Shown: piece after piece, positions 35,699 through 45,924 of the stretch
How the letters are laid out: each line of letters opens with the position of its first letter
How positions within the stretch are numbered: the stretch's first letter is position 1
NCBI GenBank assembly: GCA_947247005.1
Contig: OX365948.1
Location: 4,402,001-4,466,000, forward strand
Length of the DNA: 64,000 nucleotides
Direction: 5' to 3'
DNA from: Spisula solida
Lineage: Eukaryota > Mollusca > Bivalvia > Venerida > Mactridae
Notes under the pieces: generated by a model
What the model was told of the DNA's origin: nothing
The model's input: only the letters and a program-made list of their open reading frames with translations
The model's database searches: none
Position numbers and translations under genes: made by a program

Positions 35699-36032
35699 AA
35701 TTAAATATATTTTTCTGTTTTTAATTTATATTTACACATTTTTTAATTCATAAATGCACATAACTTGCAATATCCGTGTTATAACAGTATGTGACAAGCC
35801 ATATTTGTTACATGCTTCAAAATATTTTTAGATCTTGCATGTGTATTGTATAATCTTATGACGGCTAATCAACGTAATACAGGTTGTCAGTAAACTCGGA
35901 ATATGGAAACGATCGCTGTATAAATGAAAAATAAATTGAATCAACACATTTTCATGGAGTAATTAAAAAAAGAAACTTTAGTTTATATACTCTTTAAATA
36001 TTAAACATAAAATAATGAATTAAAAATATGAG

Positions 36033-36117
36033 CGAATTGGGAATTTGAACCACCGAACTTCGGGTTAGCAATCCTGAACGTTGCCGACTGCACTAAACTG
36101 TAATTCGATAACAAACA
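36033..36117 (-). pseudogene. tRNA-like unit 4, tRNA-Ser(GCT)-like
   Basis: This is the best-preserved unit of the cluster. The minus-strand 5' end CGAATT pairs with AATTCG at the 3' end (6 of 7 acceptor pairs). The D arm closes with GTT/AAC, and an anticodon arm TTCAGG-ATTGCTAA-CCCGAA presents GCT. The B box is GGTTCAAATTCC (36040-36051), with T5 downstream at 36022-36026. The 85-nt length suits a class II tRNA (Ser/Leu) with a short extra arm. The T stem is mispaired, so function is doubtful. Confidence 0.55.
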
Positions 36118-36249
36118 GATATATGTAAGAATCACATCATTAAATTATGACATGCGAACGGAATAAACTATGGTCTACCCGCCAAAATGGACTAGTCCGA
36201 TAGGTCATGGCTCAGAGTTCAAAATTGAACTATAACGTGTAATATTCAA

Positions 36250-36338
36250 TAGCCTCTGTGGCTAAGTGGATATGTGCGTTGACATAATTATATTTGTCGT
36301 TTGAAATCGTTCGTTTTGAGTTCAAGCCCAGGAGAAGT
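36250..36338 (+). pseudogene. tRNA-like unit 5 (degenerate)
   Basis: A box TGGCTAAGTGG (36259-36269), B box GAGTTCAAGCCC (36318-36329), T6 at 36343-36348. GACA/TGTC pairing suggests an anticodon arm with an enlarged AT loop. The acceptor stem is only partly complementary. Confidence 0.5.
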
Positions 36339-36625
36339 CGTCTTTTTTCTTTGCATTATTTATCATATTATTTTATTTTTTATTCGATATACTATCATAT
36401 AGATCAATATTCAATATATAAACTTGTTCGTCTGGTACGATGTTTAAACATTCTGCCTGCATGTATTTTACATTCTTTGTGGGAGATTCGATTTCCTGAG
36501 TTAACTTTCTTCTTACCATGAATTTAAGTTCATACCTTTTATCAGCTTGATACCATAAAACAAAACAAAACAAAACAACAATAAATATAAGCAACAAATT
36601 ATTTATATGCGTTTAAAAAAAAATA

Positions 36626-36708
36626 GAGATAGTGGGGGTTGAACCTAAAACTTGATTCAATTGGTATTTGAAACTATCTGCTCTGCCAACTGCGCTATGG
36701 TTGCAATT
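36626..36708 (-). pseudogene. tRNA-like unit 6 (degenerate)
   Basis: On the minus strand it has the classic A box TAGCGCAGTTGG followed by CAGAGC (36680-36697), the B box GGTTCAACCCC (36635-36645) and a T9 terminator (36615-36623). The 5' acceptor GCAACCA has no partner at the 3' end. The D arm is otherwise tRNA-perfect. Confidence 0.55.
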
Positions 36709-37018
36709 GAAAAATGTGTGCTTTGTGTAGCCTAATAAAGAGTTTGTATGCATGTTATCAAAGCTGGATCACCTGTATTATGTTTATGTTATAGCCTTCG
36801 TATAAAAACAAACGGTCAGATTATCGAAATCGGTCTATACCTATTATTCTTACTTCAGTGTTTTAATAATTCAAAATAAGTACGATTCAATAACGGAAAC
36901 ACTCGACTGTATTATTTCAGATTAATGGGTTCAAAGTAAACACTCCAGTACAATACTACAAAATAATAATAAACATGACTGATATTCAGTCAGAACAGAA
37001 TATTATTGTAATCGATAA

Positions 37019-37303
37019 TTATGCTACGGTCACTAAGCTCGTACGATATCCGTACGAGTTTACAATTTTTAAAATCCTAACGGTTTTTGTATATTCGTAG
37101 CGTCTGGTCACAGTTCGTACGGACCACGAAAGATCTATAGAGATGCACTTGTACGATATCCGTACGATGCTCGTACGAATTAAGAAAATCCGGACGATGT
37201 TCGTACGAGTCTTCGGTGTGTACGGACGCCGTGCGAGTTTGCCAAAATCAACTCGTACGGAGCTCGTAAGGAGCTCGTAGGGCAAATGTGACCTTAGCAT
37301 AAG
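37019..37303. mobile_element. CGTACG-palindrome MITE, copy 1
   Basis: TTATGCTACGGTCAC at the left pairs with GTGACCTTAGCATAA at the right. In between are many overlapping TCGTACGA, CCGTACGG and GAGCTC-like palindromes. In duplication unit 1 the site is intact (TAGATAATAAGTTAAACATT, 28861), an empty-site proof of insertion. 285 bp; TA flanks are consistent with a 2-bp target duplication. Two minus-strand ORFs across it are by-products. Confidence 0.85.
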
Positions 37304-37714
37304 ATAAACATAACATCGTATAGCAAACATAGAGAAAAAAAAGTATTTAGCCAGCAATATATATGAGTGGAGAAAGGATAGATTCTAGTTAAAATAATAC
37401 AATCTGTCTTATCTTTCAAAGTGATAGACAATTTCTTGACAGTAAATGTAGATTGATTTGTGGACGAGCTTAATTCAATAAAGTTAGGGATGTTCGGTCT
37501 TTGCCAAAAATAACGTTTAATGAGGTCTTTACTTAGGTAATTCAAAAACAAAATGAAACTCGTCATCAACATAATTAATAATGACATTTTGCCTTGCGAT
37601 CTTTTTATGTTTATGTTTGGTTTAAACTAATCTATTTTAAATCGATTGTGAAACATTTTTTCCAACTTATATAATTATATCACTCTTGACACCTCATTAC
37701 TGATGTTATCCATC

Positions 37715-37995
37715 GCCATGAGGATATGAGAGGAGAAAGGCCAGGTTCCCTTTTCAAGGGAAAAACTAGTACCATTGTTATTTTGTCTTTGGTATGACGC
37801 TGTCTGGCACTGAGCCGGATACTCAGAGTCCCGCACTCGAACCGTACGTTCTACCTATAGGCAGGTAATTTATAATCGGCAATTCTGTTAGTAGCCTGGC
37901 ATAGATAGTGAACAGTGATAGTATGGGGGAGTACTTGGGTACTTGCTGACTGCCTATGGCTCTACCACTAGGCTATCAATGAGGAGGTATATGCC
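37715..37995 (-). mobile_element. Possible tRNA-derived SINE
   Basis: The minus strand holds an A box TAGCCTAGTGGTAGAGCC near 37975 and a B-box-like GGTTCGAGTGC at 37837-37847. The gap of about 120 bp between them is longer than usual, so an internal insertion or coincidence is possible. Confidence 0.35.
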
Positions 37996-39529
37996 GTCTA
38001 CCTGTCTCAATTTCTAATCTATGCGACGATACACTTATTCTTGATAAAGCTGTTCTTTACAAAATCTTAATACATTATTGCTTAAAACTAAACTCTAAAA
38101 ATAATATATCATATAAGCGACCTCAAATCGAATTATTAAGTTGTCCCCTCATTCTTAAATAAATATCCAATTTATTTCTAGTTTCAAAATGCTCATGAAT
38201 ACTTTACATTATATTAATCACATTTTGAACTCGTTTTTATACAAACAGAAGTGATAGGATGTAGTTTTGAGTCAGCACGGTGATTTCTAACTGGAAACCA
38301 AATTATTGGCTACAGTATACCAATGTCTTCACGTTTCTTCTCGCAAGCAGATTACGTACAAAGCGGATTTTCATTCCGACGGGATTATATTTACATCACA
38401 AGAACATTTGTGTCGGCAATGTACGCAAGTGTATGGCTTATACATCGATATGAAGCCGTGTTTCCGCACCATAGATGTCAAATATCATTATACAAATATG
38501 TAATACATGATCTTCATAACCACTGTCCTAAGATGTAAATAGAAAATACCGAGGAACGGATCTTTATCATGTCAACAGTAATTAACTGACATCAAATAGT
38601 TGCTTACACTATCGCTAGATCACGGAATCTCTACCACCATAGTATTATGGAATTTATAGTTCTTAATCAGTCAGGTTGGAATTACGTGCGATACATTTAT
38701 GTTAAGCTGGTTACGTACTATGTTTAAGTATAATTATGATGTTTCTATTTATATAGTACACATGTACGAATAGTATGTTTATACATTATGCGAAAGGTCT
38801 AAAATGCTCCTCTAGGATTCACACTTGCAACAGCAACCTTCTCACTTGATCGTTATGAGGTAAATCAACATCTAAATACATAAATTATTTATAATCTTCT
38901 TCTAATCATTGAAGAAATATTTCCAAATTAATAGTACAGTTTGATCATGTTTGACTTGTCAGTGATTTAGGAAATCTATAAAATGTATGACGTCACTTAT
39001 GCCATTATGAACGTAACCATGACATCTCATGGAAGTATTCACTAATGGAGAACAAATGTTTAATTGTTTATCTTTTAAATAAAACCGAACTCATCTTTCT
39101 ATGTCTATCATGGACAAAGTTATTAAATATTTTAAATCCGGACAAATAGTAATGGTCACCGTGTATAAACTTAAGGACTGTTGTAAGCAAACCTTGAGAT
39201 AACTATCAATGGAGACAAGTTCTTCAAACATAAGACATCGTGTACTAGATATTTGCTGCAATATTCAATATAAGGCATATTTGTATAACACACTCTTAAA
39301 TCGAATATGTAATTCAATGGATACTGTCATTTATTTATTCGTTATTATAAGTCTATTAAAATTATGTAGGTACATGTACATTATTCTCTTCCAAATTGAT
39401 TCATCACTAGTCATTATCAATTTATCATAGACCGAATATACCGTAAATAAAACAATCATTACTAACGATCTTGATATTCCTAATACTTCGATACGAAAGC
39501 CTACTTGAACAGATATACATGGTGTATCT
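37996..39529. other. Gene-free stretch
   Basis: Several ORFs of 60 to 75 codons lack any domain or conserved pattern. One overlapping pair near 38306-38538 is in two frames of the same AT-rich text. Nothing supported. Confidence 0.4.
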
Positions 39530-40394
39530 TATGCTACGGTCACAAAGCTCGTACGATATCCGTACGAATTTACCAACTCGTACGAGTCCACAATGTTTGA
39601 AATCCTAACGGTATTTTTACGTTCGTAGGGTCTGGTCACAGCTCGTACGGACCTCGTACGATTTACAGAGATGCAATCGTACGATATCCGTACGGACATC
39701 GTAATATTCATACGGACACCGTACGGGGCTCGCAAGGAGCCCGGCCGTACATCGCACGGTGCTCGTAGATCAACCAGAGCTCGCAGATAACTCGTACGGT
39801 GTCCGTACGATGACCGCACGATTGCCGTACGGTGTCAGTGCGACGATAATGGATATATTCAGCGAATTTTAATTATCTACATTGATCGTACGAGCTCCAT
39901 GCGAGTCGAATTTTAACAAATTCGTACGGAGTCCGTACGGATATCGTAAACTCGTAATACCATCGTACGGATTTCTGTAACTCGTAGAGGACTCGGAAGC
40001 TCGGTGAAAATGTTTCACCGATCTCCGAGTTGTCTACGAGCTCGTAGAGATTTTAGAAGTTGAAAGCTCACAAGGAAGCTGTCCTCACCCATATTATGTA
40101 TTATTATAGTATGTAAGATGATTATGGAATGGTTGATATTTCATGTTATGTTTATATATGCAAGGAACAATGCATAATTGTTCGTCGACAGACTCTGAAA
40201 TTCAACTAATTTCGCCATAACGTTTTGAATAGTACAATGGGTATATATGTGTCTCATGTGTACCACGCCAAATATATATTTTTACCATAAGAATTAAATG
40301 AATGCAATAGAAATCCAATGATATACATATGTAGATACATTGACAATGGTTTAGTGTGTACTCATAGGTTCTGTGCACGAGAATCACGGAAATA

Positions 40395-40765
40395 ACAATT
40401 ATCATACACTGAGCGTGTGCGGATCCAGATGGGGTGGGCCTGGACCCTGGAATTTTGGTGAATTGTGGTCGTCTAATACATGTACAATGAGAGGAGTACG
40501 TCTTGGGTGGGAGTCTACTAAGTTCCAACCGGGATAAAATATAGCTGGTCGGACCCCCTCTCTAGCAAAATAACCCGAATCCATTCTCATACATGTATTG
40601 CCGGTGCCTGGCAGAGTTGGGCCTACATCTACCATTCGTGAACTAGACGGCCTCTCGACAAACGACTACATCAGTTATAACCCAACTTTCTCCGGGGATC
40701 GAACTTTCGATCTACCGCTTCCTATACGGACACCAAAAAGCACCCAACCACGGTCGCGGTAATAT
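40395..40765 (-). mobile_element. tRNA-derived SINE nested in the CGTACG element
   Basis: On the minus strand there is an A-box-like CGTGGTTGGGTGCT, then TAGATCGAAAGTTCGATCCC (B box), then a body with GTCGTTTGTCGAGAGGCCGT and CAGGCACCGGCAATACATGT. The layout resembles mollusc tRNA-SINEs as I remember them. The two minus-strand ORFs here (40202-40528, 40402-40635) are read-throughs of the SINE. Confidence 0.5.
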
Positions 40766-40829
40766 GTCATCATTGTCATGGATCAAAGTCTGGTGCGTGC
40801 CTACTTGGAGAAAGGTTGCTGGTCGGATA

Positions 40830-41160
40830 TTACGATGATGAGAATACCAGAATACGATGATGATAATTCGAGAATACGATAGTATGATGATGATGATAGA
40901 AGAATACGATAATGATAATACAATAATAAGATAATGATAATACGAGAATACGACGAAGATAATACATGTACAATAATAAGATGGTGATAATACGATAATG
41001 ATTATACAATTACAAGATAATGATAATTAAGAGAAAACGATAATAATAATACGATAGCTCGATGATGATATTACGAGAATACGATTATGGTGACACGAGA
41101 ATACAATAATGATAATTTGAGAATAGCATAATGATGACTATATATAGTATAAAAATACGA
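40830..41160 (+). repeat. Degenerate GATAAT/GAATACGA minisatellite
   Basis: Irregular repetition of GAGAATACGAT, GATGATGATA and AATAATAAGATAATGATAAT. The unit is about 20-25 bp with strong drift. Confidence 0.7.
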
Positions 41161-41499
41161 TATTTTTTTCATGAATTAATCAATGTTGTGTTTTTCTATC
41201 GGAACTTGGATACATGATACAGTTGCAGTATCAACATAATAGCAGTGAATGTTATAGTGTGTACAACAATGTCATAGTGTGCACAACAATGTCATGTGTT
41301 ATTACATGTACATTCAAAATAGAGATATTAAAAGTCCGTGTACAAATGTTGTTATGCTCGCACAGTCTGTCTGTCTTCAAAAATGTTTAATGTTTCAATA
41401 TTTCAATATATGTCCCGTACGGACACCGTGCGAGCTCGCCAAAATCACCTCGTACGGAGCTCGTAAGGAGCTCGTAGGGCAAATGTGACCGTAGTATAA

Positions 41500-42864
41500 C
41501 ACGGACTTCCGTAACCTAGGTAATATGACTATTGTTTAGAATAACCACATCTGACATATTCATGGAGTAACTCGTAACAACGTTAAATATGTGTCCTTTC
41601 TTGGCTTACAAAAGTAGCTTATCTGCAGCGACGGTTGTATTTTCTGGTCCTGACAAATTTATATGCCTGAGACATGCAATAATGTTCTACATATTTGCTA
41701 CAGTTTTATTTGCAACCGACAGACAGGTCCTAGTTCGTTCTACAAAAAACAGAATCACTCTTACAAGAATAATAGAACGTCAAGATAAATGTACAACTTG
41801 TTTTTATAATGTACATAATGTTTTACTCATTTGTCCAAAACATAGGAATTAAGAACATCATACTTCAAAAGTTTCAAAACATATTTTCCAGCTGGACAAC
41901 CAAACAAATAATTTGTTCCACCGAGCAGATTAGCAAGTTAATTCGTAATATAACGCGTGGAAGAGTCTACCGTACAACAATATTTACATGTCTGATGTCT
42001 AGAACCTTAACTCGTTTGTAAATAGCAAACTACATTGATTATGCTTCCCTGAATAGACTGAATAATAAAAATATATGTAAGGGAAAGCACAATCTGCAGA
42101 AAACACAGACAATCGTCCTTGGACGTTGAAGATACTCCAGGAGCGAAATTACGGTCTAACTTTGACCAGTGTATAATTTGGATCAACGTTAGAAGCGAGG
42201 CGGTTATCTCTCATACAAAAAATTGAATTAGCTGCCTCTAAGGACAATTCTTGATCGTCTGTATTGGTCAAGGTTTCTTAACCTGTTATAATTGGTTATT
42301 ACTGTATTTCCTGCAGTTTAGATTAAGAAATATGGAGACACATAATTGTATTTTATAGTTATACATTCGTACATATATAGTCTGTAGGCTAGATATAAAT
42401 AATCACATCCTATCAAACAATTCGTGTATTGATATACACATACGTTAATGCATTCACTTAGAAGAAACCAACCACTTTTAGTTCTGAACTCATATCCACT
42501 GCGGTATACCGTACACTTTGTTATTGGGTGTAAAATTGAATAGCATCACATATTTCCAATACTCCATACACTAACGAGACACTCCGTACACGAAAAAAGC
42601 AATGCTCGGCAATTTATGAATATTAGGAATAATTCATGTTATACGGTGATGACTTCCGGGGATCTAAAAATATCTTAAACGTTTTAAACCAGTTGATATG
42701 TGTGAAGTCTTAAATGGTTTGTAAACTTTCTTTCGTCCACCATCCAATGTTGTGAAAAGTGGTGATATTATTCGATTTTAATTACAATATTATGTGTACG
42801 GTTCACCGTAGTGATATGTGTTAATGGCAGACACAATGCAGACAGGGAAGTACGCAGGAACTAT
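41500..42864. other. Gene-free stretch
   Basis: Two overlapping ORFs (41589-41852, 41809-42021) have no recognisable domain, and their composition is like the surroundings. Nothing else seen. Confidence 0.4.
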
Positions 42865-43956
42865 CAGGGGCGGATCCAGGATTTGGCGTTAGGGGGGGGG
42901 GCGTACATTCATGTATGGATACCCCCCTCAAGAAAATGTGCGAGCGAAGCGAGCTAGAAAAAAATGTATCTCTGAGAAGCATTCCACACAATTTCGTTCT
43001 TTATCTTATAATATTCATTGATAAAATTATTGTGAGAGCAAGGCGAGTAAGAATATATGCATTACTTATTTGAACAGCATATCCCTCAAACTCATTCCCT
43101 ACTTGAAAAAATTAACTTATAGTGGTTGTGCGAGCGTAGCGAGCAAGAAAAAATGCAATTATCTATTTCAGCTTATACTTATACATACACCACATTCCTA
43201 TTACTTGGTAATATTCACTGATGCAGTAATTGTCAGAATTAGAAAAAAATCAGTATTTGTCTGAGCAGCATACCCAAACAACTCAATGGTAAATCAAAAG
43301 CTTTCATTGAATTTACGTAGTTCTTCATCGAGCGAAGCGAGCTAGAAAAATCGTTGTTTATATGAACAGCATAGTCAGGACTAACGATAATCGACTGGAT
43401 AATATTCACTGATATATAACTGCTGTGAATTCGTCACGAAAAAAGGCAATGCATATCTGAGCAGCATACCCTGCGAACTCCAGGGTTTCAGTTTTGTTTA
43501 AGTGGAAATGTGAAGTACTTGGGATTCAGCGACTAGGGAGTCCACGGGCCAGTGGCTTTCTACCTCGTGACTTTTTAAATAGAACCACGTCAGCTGCATT
43601 CTGAGGTATCTTATTTTTAATGAAAAGGACAGGTTTATTAGAAAATCAAGCCAACTGTATTAATATTTTATGACCTGTCGGACATTTTTAATGTGCAACA
43701 ATCTCGGCATTTCTGTAGCCGATGTTTGGCACCATGCTACCAATCAGTCCGATATCTTGTTTTTGCATACAGCATTAGGTTCACTTTAAAATCAATAAAT
43801 TGATTATTGTTTAATTTACGCGAAGCGAGCGAAAGAAATTGCATATCAATATTGTTCTTACATCCAAAATATGAGAAATTACCTAGGCTCCGGCGATTTT
43901 AGGGGGGGGGGGGGGGGGCGTACACCGGGTCCGCACCCCCCTTGGATCCGCCTATG
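42865..43956. mobile_element. hAT-like non-autonomous element with poly-G ends and internal satellite
   Basis: The left end is CAGGGGCGGATCCAGG and the minus-strand right end is CATAGGCGGATCCAAGG. Immediately outside, ACTAT stands on both sides as a 5-bp target duplication. CAGGGGCGGATCC ends with a 5-bp duplication fit the hAT superfamily (its 5-bp group), by established rules rather than by search. Just inside the ends lie runs of G (10 G at 42892, 17 G at 43902), each followed by CGTAC. The interior has no transposase ORF and contains about six degenerate ~97-bp repeats with a GCGAGCGAAGCGAGC motif. Confidence 0.75.
42943..43480 (+). repeat. ~97-bp internal tandem repeat with GCGAGCGAAGCGAGC motif
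   Basis: Units start near 42943, 43032, 43128, about 43230, 43328 and about 43430. Each reads roughly GCGAGCGAAGCGAGCAAGAA, then ATGCATATCTGAGCAGCATA, then an 'ACTCAATGG' block. A further GCGAAGCGAGCGAAAGAAA copy lies at 43815. It is contained in the hAT-like element. Confidence 0.7.
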
Positions 43957-45220
43957 ACTATTATTTTTTAAAACTAGTTGACTACTTTCTCACTGGAGAC
44001 ATCAGAACTTCAGGTCAGCCGTCGATATTTGGCTTCTTTACCCCTCGGGTACAGGAGACCATGTGATTCCTTTCGTAACTATCCGTGTCATCGGTTTGTA
44101 CTTTTAAATTAAATATGCATCGGGGTCCTTGGAGGCGCGGTACTGAATTTCCAAACTGTGACACCTTTTGATACGCCCACTGATTCCCGTTTTCACAAAG
44201 ATCGCATGCTTCATAGGCAGGACCGGACAAAGTGATTTACTGTGCGATGCAATAGTATAACCCCCAAACCATGCAGGTCTCTTGATCTGAATGATGTCGG
44301 CTAGCTTGGACTCTTGACGTTTTGTTAAGCGATCCCGGGAAAATCGACTTGACAAAAGTCGACTGTAAAGTGTTTATAACATCGACAGTTCGAGTGAGAA
44401 AACACTTTAACATGATAGACTTACCCCGCGGTAGGAAAGCGCATTCCCTGGGTAACTGTAATACGTGTATTGATGTGTCTGATTCTAAAATGGGAATCTA
44501 AATCCAACCAAAATTTAATTCCAATAAACAATCTTCTAGACACTTCAGTCTTGTGGCATAATTCTTCCGTGTCGTATCATTAAATTATGAAGCAGATGTA
44601 GCGACTACTGAATCCATTTACTGCAATTTTACTGCCAAACCAACACATTATCTTTACAGTGTAATACATGGCTTCGTTTTATGCCTTCAAGCTTGACATG
44701 CAATAACATTAAGCCAGGAAATATCTCCGGTATTTCATCATCTTCGATCGTTACTGGTTGGATCGTAAAACGCATATACATAATTAAATACACATAATCG
44801 ACAGTTTTGTTCATGAAAGATGTAAGGTATAAGATATGTCTCCTGTTTCGCGAAGTAAAGAGTGTTTAAACAACAGCCTCCCCTCCCGAAGTCAAGAGTT
44901 CGACCTACACATAATTAGCATACCGACGTTGTTGAGGATCTCATGGAAGATTGCCATTTAATTTAATTGTCAAATGAGTTTCCTCGTAAAATAAAGTCTT
45001 TATTTTATATTATTATTATATTATAGTCAGTTTATCCCCGGTAATTATTTAATTTCGATTTCATATTATCGCCGGGGTAACCTGCGCCCGATTCCATATA
45101 AGACCAGTATGGATTATAAGAGATTTAGATTATCATCTCGCTGACTGTCGTAAAAGAATCGGTCAAGTTACTCGGTTAAACCGCAGTAAATATAAAGTAC
45201 AAAACATTTCTCATAGTTTT
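43957..45220. other. Gene-free stretch
   Basis: Two overlapping minus ORFs at 44015-44355 are a frame pair over the same text. They show no domain I recognise and could be a repeat remnant. The rest is unremarkable. Confidence 0.35.
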
Positions 45221-45252
45221 ACAATCACTTCTGTTACTGAACTTTTCGTTCT
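45221..45252 (+). repeat. 32-bp repeat, first copy (second at 48521-48552)
   Basis: ACAATCACTTCTGTTACTGA followed by ACTTTTCGTTCT is found again at 48521-48552 with one change (C to T). In both places it is followed within a few bases by CAGGGA. The first copy directly precedes the RT relic. Confidence 0.85.
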
Positions 45253-45261
45253 GATTCAGGG

Positions 45262-45924
45262 ATGTCAGGGAATGACCGATTACCCAAGGGAGACAATCGA
45301 GTATTTTCAATTGGACCAGAAACAATCGACGAAAGTGATAGCTATTGTCATCTTGGTATTACGTGTTGGGATACAATATCCACGAAGATAAACATACAAG
45401 AGGCATGTACAAAGTTACGTGGTACATATTTTAGTGTAGTTAATAATGGTATTGATACATCATCAGTGAATCTGATCATAATCAGAACTATACACCAAAC
45501 TGTTGTAGTACCTAAGGCATTATACGGGTGTGAACTGTGCTCAACGTACTCCAACAATGATATCATGAAACTAGAGAGGGCACATCGTTTCTGTATCAAA
45601 CATATGCAGCAGTTTGCTAAAGGCACTAGTACGAATATATCTCTGACATGTTTAAACTTCGTCGCCATAGAAACAACAACAGACTTCAAGAAGCTTCAAC
45701 TCTTAGGACAACTGTGTAGACTATCTTGTGATTACCTTGCCAAATCAGTTTTCGTGCAGAGATTAATACGATTTGTTAATGATGACAGACAATCAATAGG
45801 TTTTATTACCGATATCTACAGACATTTGAACAAATACAAATTAGAAGACTACATTCATGAGTTTATACAAAATGCGACTTTACCTACTAAACATATATGG
45901 AATGGAATACTTAAACAGAGGTGA
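45262..45924 (+). pseudogene. C-terminal fragment of a non-LTR retrotransposon reverse transcriptase
   Basis: 220 codons. Blocks SDSYCHLGITC, EACTKLRGTYFSVVN, PKALYGCELCS, KLERAHRFCIKHMQ and KLQLLGQLCRL are the region just after the RT palm in LINE ORF2 proteins common in bivalve genomes ('YxHLG... PKALYGCELW... KLERAHRFCVK'). The palm itself, with the FADD box and the endonuclease, is missing, so it is 5'-truncated. The first Met (45262) is simply the first one after the truncation point. The expected Trp in the CELW block is Cys here. It would not be active alone. Confidence 0.8.

Larger units (their letters stand above)
35375..36837. mobile_element. Insertion B: TA-flanked AT-rich element with four alternating tRNA-like units
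   Basis: Relative to unit 1 (GAGTATACTGTGTGCCTATT, 28676) unit 2 carries 1.46 kb extra. The ends are inverted: TAAAACGATTTCGATAA on the left, and TAGACCGATTTCGATAA read on the minus strand at the right. TA lies outside both. It contains tRNA-like units 3 to 6 in +,-,+,- order. It may be two two-unit elements joined or nested near 36120-36245. No protein ORF is supported. Confidence 0.65.
29237..37672. repeat. Tandem segmental duplication, unit 2 (carries GPCR B)
   Basis: It is a direct repeat of 22505-29236, lengthened by insertions at 34384-35264, 35375-36837 and 37019-37303. The last shared block is near TTCCAACTTATATA at about 37660. Outside the coding region the two units show substitutions and small indels throughout; inside it they differ little. 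The 5' flank 32535-34383 matches 26846-28580 and holds no further supported gene. Confidence 0.85.
39530..41499. mobile_element. CGTACG-palindrome element, copy 2, interrupted by a SINE and a minisatellite
   Basis: The left end TTATGCTACGGTCACAAAGC and the right end GGCAAATGTGACCGTAGTAT match copy 1. CGTACG-rich text fills 39530-40070 and 41410-41499. The middle 1.3 kb is unrelated: a minus-strand SINE (about 40395-40765) and an AT-rich GATAATACGAGAATACGA-type repeat (about 40830-41160). This copy is therefore a nest, 1.97 kb against 285 bp for copy 1. Confidence 0.75.

Noticed and set aside
34500..36720. Nuclear copy of mitochondrial DNA as a source of the tRNA-like cluster
   Set aside because: No mitochondrial protein or rRNA sequence lies between the units, they have Pol III boxes and T-run terminators, and the orientation alternates strictly.
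38812..38880. A seventh tRNA-like unit
   Set aside because: Only a weak B-box-like GTGTGAATCC and no terminator or stem pairing.
40202..40635. ORFs of 108 and 77 codons
   Set aside because: They overlap a tRNA-derived SINE and read through it.
44015..44355. Two overlapping minus ORFs
   Set aside because: They are two frames of one stretch with no known domain; possibly a repeat remnant but not assignable.
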